From positions 144,501-208,500 of the forward strand of contig RPFO01000418.1 of assembly GCA_009746045.1 (NCBI GenBank): DNA of 64,000 nt, read 5' to 3'. Position 1 is the first letter of the stretch, and each line of letters starts with the position of its first letter. Below, piece after piece: positions 33,947 through 43,720 of the stretch. The position numbers and the translations under genes were made by a program. Under the pieces are notes generated by a model. It worked only from the letters and a program-made list of their open reading frames with translations, was not told where the DNA came from and did no database searches. The stretch comes from Mesostigma viride (Eukaryota > Streptophyta > Mesostigmatophyceae > Mesostigmatales > Mesostigmataceae).

Positions 33947-35688
33947 ATGATGGCTAGCGGGGATGAAAACGCTAGCGAGACGGGGGATTTACCGCGCGGA
34001 TTTGCGAGTCGTGTGGAGGAAATCTATGTGAACCATGGCAGGAACGCCTCAGCTGTCGCCTATTTTATAGCGGCAGAACTCGGCTCTGAATACCCTAAAA
34101 TATTGTTGCGTAGCTCGGAAAACAAGTTACGAAGTTTGGCAGAAAAGCTTCGGATCTTTGGGTTTGAAATCAATGGGTATGACACTCGTGAGGAGCTGGC
34201 GCAAAATATTTCAGCCAAGGTGGCGAAAATGTTAGCACAAGGTACAACAGGCATTACAAACGATGAGGAACCGAACGGGGACTCCTCAGAGGAGGACACT
34301 GATGTCGGGGAAGCTTTGGCAGGGGCCAAAGAGGAGCAGGCGCAGGGATTTCGCCCCCCAGGTGCTAGCACAGTTGCTGGCGCACCAGGTGCCGTTTTTC
34401 CCGCCGTTTTTGGTCATATGGCGCCTGTCGTCGGAGGGGATGGCAGGAAACAGCTTGCAAATGCAGGGAGGAGCTTGGCAAACGCGGCTGGCGCTAGTTT
34501 TGGGGGAGGCGAGGGGGTGTCTGCAGTGCCACGCTCAGGCACTTTAAAAGCGGGCGCGCGCGGGGGAGGCAAGGAGGAGAAAGCAGGTCTCCCGCGCAGT
34601 GCCAAGGGGGACGGGGCGGCCGGAATGGGACTGAGCCCCGAAATGATGGCGCAGATGAATGCCCTCATGGGGGGCTTCCAACAGCTGGGGATTGGCGGCG
34701 CCCAGGGGTTGGGAGCCGCAGTACGGGTGCCAGCACCCAGCGTGCAGGAAGGGGGCGCATGGGGGGGGCGGGGGCAGCAGGGCCCAGCCCTGCCGGGTGG
34801 ACAAGCGGGCCCCATGGGTACCCGGGCACACCGACAGGCGTGGAAAGAACGCAGGGCCCAGCGTACGCTTACCCAGGGCAGATGGGTGCAGCCTGGCCTC
34901 AGCCCTACCCACCAGCGGGTACCGCGTACGGTACCTGGGTGCCAGCGGCTGGAACCCCGTACCACATGGCGCTCGCAGCAGCCCAAGGTGGGCAGAGGAA
35001 ACGGGAGAGCAAGCGGTCCAAGTGCCGGGAGTGCGGGCATCGGCACTGCCGGTGCACGTCCAGCGACAGCACGAGCAGCGACTCGGAGGGGAGCGGGCGA
35101 GGGCGCGCGGGTGGCCGGGGCACAGGTGGGAGGTTGACCGACCTGCCAGTTACCCGCGGGGTCAACCTGCTCGAGTACCTGCCGGCGGGGCGGGCGCTCA
35201 GCGTGGTGTGGGACGTGGAAGACCACAAGTACCACCAGCGCACGGCCCCCAAGCACATGGAGACCGCCATACAGGGCCACAACGGCAACATGGTGGCCTG
35301 GCTGAACGTGCAAAGGGCCCCCGTGCTGCGCCAGCAGAAGGAGGGGACGGGACTTGGGTGGGCATCCAAGGAGAGGATGGAGCTGGCCCAGAACCTGTGC
35401 CACGTCTGGGATACGCTCAACAAGGAGCTCAGTCCCAACGTGTGCAGCGAGCTGGCGGGCGTGGAGTACCTGGCGCTCTGCGTGGAGGCTCTCCTGCTGG
35501 TGGAGACCAGCGGGTCTTGGAACGCGTCCGGGTACATGCTGCCCTACCGGCCGGCAGGGGGTGTCCGCACGCGGGCGGCTCGACGAGCGCTGCGGGCACA
35601 CAAGAAGGAGCGCGATGCGTTGGCGTCGGCGCGAGGAAAGGAGGACAAGGCGGAGGGAGGAGTGGCGGGCTCTTCCCAGAAGAAGTGA
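33947..35688 (+). pseudogene. ORF1 (gag-like) of element III with one frameshift
   Basis: ATG at 33947. The N-terminal domain (LPRGFASRVEEIYVNHG ... SLAEKLRIFGFEINGYDTRE) is a predicted helical region of about 90 residues. A Gly/Ala-rich linker includes LSPEMMAQMNALMGGFQQLG. The frame changes at a run of eight G near 34760. The second frame carries a possible zinc-binding knuckle, CRECGHRHCRC, a Ser/Asp tract, and a C-terminal domain (VNLLEYLPAGRALSVVWDVE ... RMELAQNLCHVWDTLNKELS), ending SSQKK TGA at 35688. Likely the nucleocapsid-like RNA-binding protein; that role is inferred from position. Confidence 0.65.
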
Positions 35689-35694
35689 GAGGGC

Positions 35695-38600
35695 GAGGTG
35701 TATTCCCCCTCCCAGAGGTGGCCATCAAGCCCCTCGACCGCGCGCGCCTACGGTCCCGACGTAGGTATCAGCGGGCCATGCGGCGGCGGGCCCTGCTCCT
35801 GCGCAGCGCGCGAATCGTGGATGGCCTCAACTGGTTGTGGAGGGGAGCACAGGAACCGCCTGAAACGGGTCCTGTCGGTGGCATGCGGATGGCTTTGCCC
35901 GCACCTGTTGCCCAGGAGCCCGCGGGTTGCGGTACCAGCGGGGTGTCCTTAGTGACCCCCTGCACTGCGGCCCAGCAGGCGGCCCTACAAGGGCTGGAGA
36001 TTGCCGCCCAGGTCCATGAGCGCCGGCTGAGAGCCGTAGCGGCAGAGGACCTGGTGCATGACGTTGAGTCTGGGCCCTATGGGCCCGACGGGCAATATGA
36101 AATAATTGCCCCGGAGAGACTTGCGCTGCCCGCGGGCGGAGTGGCGGGCAGCGTGCCGCTGATGGACTGCCTCCCCCCCAGTGGAGGGAGGTATATGGCA
36201 ATATAAAAAATATTTTGAGGGAAGAGGCAGCGCAGCCAGGGCGTCGACGGCGAGTAACGCATGGCTGTGCGAGCGACACGGAGTACGCGCGCCTGAGCGT
36301 GCGGCTGGCGGAGACCGGGATGACAGAGTATAGCGAGGAGGAACCACCGGTCACCAACGGCCTGTTCGGCGTGCCCAAGCGCGATCCAGGGGTGGTGGAC
36401 CCGTCAGCCCAGCGCCAGCGACTCATCTGCAACATGGTGCAGAGCAACGACAAGTTCCTCACCCCTGGCAGCTGTTACCTGCCAGATGTGGGGGCGGTGG
36501 CCGAGATGGCCGGGGGCGCGCCCAGCTACTCGAGTAAAACGGACCTGGAGACGTACTACTACCGCTTCTCTGTGCCAACGGAGTGGCGGAAGTGGTTCGC
36601 GCTGCCCCCAGTCTGGTCAGACGAGGTCGGCCAACCAGGGGAGCGCCGCCGGCTCTATCCCAGGTTCCGTGTTCTGGTGATGGGGTGGTCCCACTCGGTC
36701 CTGTTGGCGCAGGTGGCGCACATGCAGACCCTGTTCGGGCCGGGGAAGCTGAACCCCGGGCTGAGTGTGAGCGTCCCGATGCATCAGCTCGGGGTGCGCA
36801 CAGTGCGTGAGGGAGGACGGGAGTGGATGGAGTTGGTGGGGGCCGCCGAGCTTGACTGGCAGCTGCTGCCCGAGGACCCTCCTCGGCCGGCGCAGTTGGT
36901 CATGATCGACGACCTGGGCACCACACACGCGCGCAGCGCAGCGGAGGCGAACGCGCTGCTGGACCGCGCATGCACTGAGTGCTACGCGCCAGCTGGCCTG
37001 GTGGTGAATGAGAAAAAGGTCGAGCGGGCGCGGGAGGGCCAAGCTGTGGAGATCCTGGGCATCGAGTTTCACCAAGATGGGAGCTTGTGGCCGTCGGCGA
37101 AGCGACTAGCCCTCCTCGTCCATGACACTGAGGCGGTGCTGGCCCGGGGACGAGCAAGCTACCATGAGCTGGCCTCCCTACTGGGACGCTGGGTATGGAT
37201 CCAACTGCTTCGCAGGAGTCTGCTAAGCATCTGGTTCCATGCCTACAGGATGCTCCACCAAGTGCTGGCCCTCCGCAAGGGAGGACGCTTCCAACTCTGG
37301 GCAAGTGTGCGCCGGGAGCTCTGGGCGGCTGTCTGCCTGGCTCCCCTGGTGCATGCGCAGCGCAACCAGCCGCTGGACACCACCGTCGTGGCCAGTGACG
37401 CGTCGAGCCGGGGCTCCGGTGTGGTGTACGCCCGTCTGGCAGAGGCAGACGTGAAAGCTTTGTCCAACTGCCGTGAGATGAAGGGGTGGAAGACTCTGTG
37501 TGTCGGGTCGGAAGAGGTCGGTGTGGAGCGAACGGGGGAGAGGGAACATCGGGCGGTGGCGACCGCCCGCTGGCGTGTGGCGGTGAAACACCGGTGGAGG
37601 GACGCGGGTGCGCACATCAATGAGAAAGAGGCGCGCGCAGCCGTGCAGAGCCTGGAGTGGGGGCTGCGCACGCGGGCCCGGTGGGGGCGACGGCACGTAC
37701 GGCTGGTGGATAGCACCGCCGTTCTGGGCGCACTGGTGAAGGGGCGGTCATCATCTTACCGCCTCAACACGTGGTGCCGCCGCGCTGCCGCCCTGGGCTG
37801 TGCCAGCAACACCAGGTACCACTGGGTGTACATCCGCTCGGAGCGAAACCCCGCGGACGCGCCCAGCCGGGGCCGGTGGGTGCGGGACCTTACCGCCGAT
37901 GGCGATGTGGAGAGTAACCCGGGGCCGGGAGGGCGGCAGGAGCTACTGGAGAGCACCGTGCTGCCCGCGACCCTGCGCAGCTACCATCGCGCAGTGATCG
38001 CGTACCTTCTTTGGGCTGAGCCCTATGGTGCTGTACCGCCGGAGGAAGCGGAGAGCGTGTTCTGCGAGTGGCTCGTGTCTGTCTACGAGGATGGAGGGGG
38101 AGCAGGGCGTTCCATGTGCATGAGGGCGCTGTGTGGGCTGCAACTGTACTACCCCAGCCAAGTGCAGGGGTGGCGCGAGGCCCGCCGACTCCTGTACGGG
38201 TGGCAGCGACGCGTGCAAACCCATAGCCCCAATCCGGTGCCGTGGGAGCTGCTCTACCTGGTGGTGCAGATCCTCCGCTGGCAGGGGGCGCCCATGGCAG
38301 CAGCCGTGTGCGTCATCACTTTCCAGCAATACCTGCGCATCGGGGAGGCCTTCAAGCTCCGAGTGGGGGACGTGGCGCTGCGCGGCGACCGTCGCCTGGG
38401 GCAGCGAGGCCTGGGCGCGCTGCTTCTGCGGGATCCCAAGACAGCCAAGGGGGGTGCACAGGCGGTGGTGGTGCAGGACCCCCTCTCGCTGTACGTGCTC
38501 GAGCGCCTGTGCGCTGGGCGGGAGCCCGAGGAGCCCTTGTTTGGGAGCCTCAACTACAGCCAGTTCTCTCGTCGGTGGCACGCGGCGTGGGATGTTCTGG

Positions 38601-38830
38601 GCCTGCGGGGGATGTTTCCGCCCTACTCCATGCGACATGGTGGGGCAACGTACGACTACCTGCAGGGCGTTTCACTCCCAGACATCCAGAAGCGCGGGCG
38701 TTGGCGCCAGTTCAAGTCGGTGGACCACTACGTGGGCCTGCACCGTGCTCTAGCGGTGCAAGTGCCGCGGTGGGTGTGGTTGCTGGCTGAGGAGTTCCCC
38801 CCCGCTCAGTGGAGTTCACACTGGCAGTAG
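35695..38830 (+). pseudogene. ORF2 of element III: reverse transcriptase - RNase H - 2A - tyrosine recombinase
   Basis: The N-terminal part (first ATG 35778; LRSRRRYQRAMRRRALLL ... LPAGGVAGSVPLMDCLPP) is one base out of frame with the rest because a C-run near 36172 has seven C where the other two copies have eight. From 36215 an uninterrupted 871 codons follow, counted from there: motif A Asp110, MIDD box 230-233, RNase H Asp395, Glu470/472, Asp499 and Asp548, 2A break 570/571, recombinase Arg708, Lys742, Arg807, Trp830 and Tyr839. The usual recombinase box-II His is Tyr804. Only the single C deletion disables it. Confidence 0.85.
37901..37927 (+). other. 2A motif in ORF2 of element III
   Basis: GDVESNPGP, preceded by RWVRDLTAD. 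Residues 563-571 of the 871-codon frame. Confidence 0.8.
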
Positions 38831-39934
38831 CCAGTGTGGGGATGCGCCTGCCCCGGTCTAGGCCGGGGGGCGCAGTATAAAACGATGCAGCTCCGTTGGA
38901 GGAGTCGGCAGGGCGCACTCCAGTGGACACGCTGGGGCCCTGCTGGTTTTGGGCGTCGCGCCATCATCCTGATTTCCAGTTTGGCTAACCTTCGACCGTA
39001 TCCTGCCTTGGACAGAGCCGGCGGGGCGCACTCTAGTGGATACACTAGGGCTCTGCGGGTACCTGCGTTGACAGGTGCAGGGGAGGCGCACTCTAGCAGC
39101 CACGCTAGGGCTTCCCCCTCTACAACCACTCCAGATGCGGCCGGGGACGGCCAGGTTGGAGATGCGGGTGTTATATGGTGGCAGCCGCCTGGGACTTGCG
39201 CACAATTTGCCAGTCTCTCGGTCTACCAAGGCCTGCAAGCGGCTTAAGCATATAATTTTGCAATAAACAAGTTCTGGTGCCTTCTCAAACAAAGTGAACC
39301 TGAAAGCATGCACAGAGGATGGTTGATCTTACGATCTGGATTCCCTGATTTGCGACTAAGGGGAGCGGAGTGCGAGTCGGTGCCGCTGCCTCATGGCTGA
39401 TCTGCGAGAAATGCTCCTGGAAAGGGTGAAAGTCCCTGCAAATGACCTCTGGACTGTTTCCAAGTACTTGGATGTAGTTCAAAGTACTTCATTGGTACTA
39501 CAGGGTAGTACAATCTACTTCAAACTAGTTCAAACTAGCTCAGGCTAGTAAAGATTCGTTCAGGTGTAGCACAACCTGCCTAGGAGGTGGTATGACCACC
39601 TGGGTTGAAGTAGACAGTGACTAAACGTAGTACAATGTCGAAAGAATCAGTACAAGTGGGTTCTTTGTAGTACAACTGGTCAGTGGCACCTAGGCGCCGC
39701 GCCAGTACTGTACCGGACTTGCATTCGTCACCGTGCGCATGCAATGCAGCCAATTTATTGAGGAAGACATGGCGGCGCATGCTTTATCAGTTTTCCCCAC
39801 CCACCCACCCTCTTTTGTTTGTTTGTTTGTTTCTTGTCTCTGGGGGTGTTATATGGAGGCAGCCGCCTGGGACTTGCGCACAATTTGCCAGTCTCTCGGT
39901 CTACCAAGGCCTGCAAGCGGCTTAAGCATATAAT

Positions 39935-41366
39935 CGCGTCGAGCCGGGGCTCCGGTGTGGTGTACGCCCGTCTGGCAGAGGCAGACGTGAAGGCTTTGTC
40001 CAACTGCCGCGAGATGAAGGGGTGGAAGACTCTGTGTATCGGGTCGGAAGAGGTCGGTGTGGAGCGAACGGGGGAGAGAGAACATCGGGCGGTGGCGACC
40101 GCCCGCTGGCGTGTGGCGGTGAAACACCGGTGGAGGGACGCGGGGGCGCACATCAATGAGAAAGAGGCGCGCGCAGCCGTGCAGAGCCTGGAGTGGGGGC
40201 TGCGCACGCGGGCGCGGTGGGGGCGACGGCACGTACGGCTGGTGGATAACACCGCCGTTGTGGGCGCAGTGGTGAAGGGGCGGTCATCATCTTACCGCCT
40301 CAATACGTGGTGCCGCCGCGCTGCCGCCCTGGGCTGTGCCAGCAACACCAGGTACCACTGGGTGTACATCCGCTCGGAGCGAAACCCCGCTGACGCGCCC
40401 AGCCGGGGCCGGTGGGTGCGGGACCTTACCGCCGATGGCGATGTGGAGAGTAACCCGGGGCCGGGAGGGCGGCAGGAACTGCTGGAGAGCACCGTGCTGC
40501 CCGCGACCCTGCGCAGCTACCATCGCGCAGTGATCGCGTACCTCCTGTGGGCTGAGCCCTATGGTGCTGTACCGCCGGAGGAAGCGGAGAGCGTGTTTAG
40601 CGAGTGGCTCGTGTCTGTCTACGAGGACGGAGGGGGAGCAGGGCGTTCCATGTGCATGAGGGCGTTGTGTGGGCTGCAACTGTACTATCCCAGCCAAGTG
40701 CAGGGGTGGCGCGAGGCCCGCCGGCTCCTCTACGGGTGGCAGCGACGCGTGCAAACGCATAGCCCCAATCCGGTGCCGTGGGAGCTGCTCTACCTGGTGG
40801 TGCAGATCCTCCGCTGGCAGGGGGCGCCCATGGCAGCAGCCGTGTGCGTCATCACTTTCCAGCAATACCTGCGCATCGGGGAGGCCTTCAAGCTCCGAGT
40901 GGGGGACGTGGCACTGCGCGGCGACCGTCGCCTGGGGCAGCGAGGCCTGGGCGCGCTTCTTCTGCGGGATCCCAAGACAGCCAAGGGGGGTGCACAGGCG
41001 GTGGTGGTGCAGGACCCCCTCTCGCTGTACGTGCTCGAGCGCCTGTGCGCTGGGCGGGAGCCCGAGGAGCCCTTGTTTGGGAGCCTCAACTACAGCCAGT
41101 TCTCTCGTCGGTGGCACGCGGCGTGGGATGTTCTGGGCCTGCGGGGGATGTTTCCGCCCTACTCCATGCGACATGGTGGGGCAACGTACGACTACCTGCA
41201 GGGCGTTTCACTCCCAGACATCCAGAAGCGCGGGCGTTGGCGCCAGTTCAAGTCGGTGGACCACTACGTGGGCCTGCACCGTGCTCTAGCGGTGCAAGGG
41301 CCGCGGTGGGTGTGGTTGCTGGCTGAGGAGTTCCCCCCCGCTCAGTGGAGTTCACACTGGCAGTAG
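39935..41366 (+). pseudogene. ORF2 part 2 of element II: RNase H - 2A - tyrosine recombinase
   Basis: Resumes at SSRGSGVVYARLAEADVKAL and runs open to a TAG at 41364. RNase H Glu, Asp and Asp motifs, GDVESNPGP (40437-40463) and the full recombinase (QQYLRIGEAF, DPKTAKGG, SMRHGGAT, RGRW, HYVGL) are intact. Differences from element I are few (FSEWLV for FCEWLV, VQGPRW for VQVPRW). Severed from its reverse transcriptase by element III. Confidence 0.85.
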
Positions 41367-42344
41367 CAAGTGTGTGGATGCGCCTGCCACGGTCTAGGCC
41401 GGGGGGCGCAGTATAAAACGATGCAGCTCCATTGGAGGAGTCGGCAGGGCGCACTCCAGTGGACACGCTGGGGCCCTGCTGGTTTTGGGCGTCGCGCCAT
41501 CATCCTGATTTCCGGTTTGGTTGATCTCCCTCGATCTGGATTCCCTGATTTGTCGGGGCGGAGGGAGCGAAGGAGGCGAGGGACGCCGCTGGGTGACAGC
41601 ACATATAAAAAATAAATAGAGCATTTAATATTTTATAATAGGCCCTGGTCTTTTATAAGGGGCAGTAGTCACAATTTATAAGGGCCCTGGAATTTAATAA
41701 GGGGCGCCAGTGTGGTGGTACGAGATCTGCCCTCTAATAGGGTGTAAGTCCATACAAGTAACTTGTAAACTGGTTCTAAGTACTTGGATGTAGTTCCAAG
41801 TACTTCACTTGGCCTACAGGGTAGTACAGTCTACTTCAAACTACTTCAAACTAGTTCATTCTAGTTCAAACCAGTGCTGACGTGCTTCGGCGTAGCACTG
41901 GACGCTCAGGAGGTGAACGGACCTACTGGGGTGTAGTAGACCAAGACTAAACGTAGTACAATGTCAAAAGAATTAGTAGGGATGGGTTCCTTGTAGTACA
42001 ACTGGCCAAGGGTGCTTTTGGCGCCAAAACCAGGTGTACCGGACTTGCATCCGCCACAGTGGGCAAGTACGCTGCCACTTCGCATGGTGTACGAATATTG
42101 TATGGGTCACGGAATTGTGTTTCGACCCGAATTAGAAGGACCTGGGCCGCCGCCGGCCCAAGTCTGAGAAAAAGTGCTGGCATATAACCAGCCGAGGTGT
42201 GCCTGTGCTGGTACTCGTTTTTATTAGTGGTGACGGCCAGCCATGGTGGCTGGCAATGATTGAAACGAATGCAAAAGGCCTCCCCGAGTCCGGGGGGGCT
42301 GGGAATGAATTTTATTTAGAGACGCGCGACGGTGGTCGGCGTCC

Positions 42345-42700
42345 AAGCGGTCGTTTGAGGGCCAGTCGTTGAAAATCGGGGCAGAAACTGCGGATTTAGT
42401 GCCGAAATCTGCGGTAGGGTGCCGGCAATCTTTTTCGGCCTTAACTGACCTGGGACGAGGCGAATAAAGGTTGCTCGGACCTGTTTCGATGGTCCTAAAC
42501 GACGAGCAAAGGTGGCCGGCTGCTGTCCCGTCGTTTGAGGGGTGGGCATAGAAATTTGGACCCGAAATTGAGTCGCAAGGCCGGAAAGTGCGGAAAGGGA
42601 ACGAAAATTCTATTTCGGCCCTGGGCGTGCTTGTTCGAGCTGTTTTACGTTTGATACTGCCTTGCGTGATGACCCTCAACGACGAGCAGTGTAAAAAATA
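42345..42700 (+). repeat. Two degenerate units of about 175 bases in the family 2 interior
   Basis: Each unit starts GTCGTTTGAGGG (42351, 42529) and ends AACGACGAGCA (42497, 42679), with GGGCAGAAACTGCGG / GACCCGAAATTGAG in between. Also in copy b. Confidence 0.55.
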
Positions 42701-43615
42701 TAGTAGGCTGCAATGCCGGCTGCCCAAGATCTGAATGCGGCATCATTAGCTATCTTTGGCTCTCGGGGCTTTGCGGGCAGGGCATACCGCGTCACAGCCC
42801 GATGGCTTTGAAGGAGCGGGTCGGCTGGTCCATTACGTGATGGTAACGTGAAAAAGAATATGTGGAGCCGAATTTTATGGGGAAAACCGGTGGCTGGCTG
42901 GAGGAGCGCTGGGTGTGGCTCCCTGGATTTTATTTCTCGAGGGCTTACGTGGTGGTAGGGCGGCTCGGCGGCCTTGGGCCAGTGGTGGCCGGTTGGGGGA
43001 GGTGCCTTTCTTGACGGCTTTGGGGAGCTAAGGGCTGTGGTGTTTTGGAACTGGGGGAAGGCAAAATGAGCGGCCTACGTAAAAAGACTTTTGGGCGCTG
43101 CCAGGCTAGTACCCTGAGAGCTTTGGGATGACATCTGTAATGGCATCCAAGAGGTGGGCAGGCAATGGGGGGAGCCTGGTGAGACCGGCTGGTTTTGACG
43201 GTTGTGAGGGCTAAGAGCAGGGGCGCTTGCTCAAGATAGCCTAAGTGACCGGCTAGCTGTCCTGAGAATGGAATGGAGATTACACCTTGCTATGTATGCC
43301 GCCGGCAGCCCTCTAGGGCGAGTACCTGGGGATGCTTGCACCCCGGGTTACGCCCTGCAAACAGAGGGCTGTGACCGTAGCGGCAGCTTGTGGCATGTGA
43401 CTTTTGGCGAGTCGCTGGGCCATAGCACTGGATCGTGACAGTTATGGCATGAGGAGCGCGAGGAGGATGGTGTAGGGTGGAAGTTGGCAGACGTGCCAGC
43501 TATTTTCGCTGGACGAGGAGGGGGGAAAGGTGTGGGGGATTGATTGACCGTACCTTTGGTTGGACGCTGTTCTCTCCTATCCAAGGGGGATCAAGGCATT
43601 GTTTGAGACTTCGCT

Positions 43616-43720
43616 AGTGGGGCGCACTCCAGCAGACAAGCTGGGGCCCCACTGTTGGTGACAGGCTTCCCCGCGACCAGTAAGTGAGGGGCACTCTAGC
43701 AGGCATGCTAGGCCTTCACT
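43616..43720 (+). repeat. Two GCACTCYAG hairpins in family 2
   Basis: 43616-43653 has outer stem AGTGGGGC/GCCCCACT and inner stem CCAG/CTGG. 43683-43720 has outer stem AGTGAGGG/CCTTCACT and inner stem CTAG/CTAG. Each is followed by TTGGTGACRGG. Same architecture as the three hairpins of the coding family. Confidence 0.75.

Larger units (their letters stand above)
33381..39934 (+). mobile_element. Ngaro/PAT-like element III, most complete copy, split direct repeats
   Basis: A1 33381-33855, ORF1 33947-35688, ORF2 about 35695-38830, B1 39166-39319, A2 39320-39794, spacer, B2 39844-39934. B2 lacks its last 63 bases, and 5 bases of target are lost at the right junction. A1 and A2 share private variants (ACAAGTGGG, CTGGTCAG, CACCTAGG) not found in elements I and II, as expected if both come from one template in a single transposition. 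Confidence 0.9.

Noticed and set aside
41518-41620. Hammerhead- or HDV-like ribozyme at the element start
   Set aside because: CTGATTTG and GCGAAGG recall hammerhead pieces, and CTCCCTC/GAGGGAG can pair, but the conserved CUGANGA and GAAA core is missing.
42224-42727. 167-residue frame on the minus strand of family 2, present in both copies
   Set aside because: The differences I could read between the copies change the amino acid (for example T/M, E/K, F/Y, P/Q, V/I), which indicates no coding constraint.
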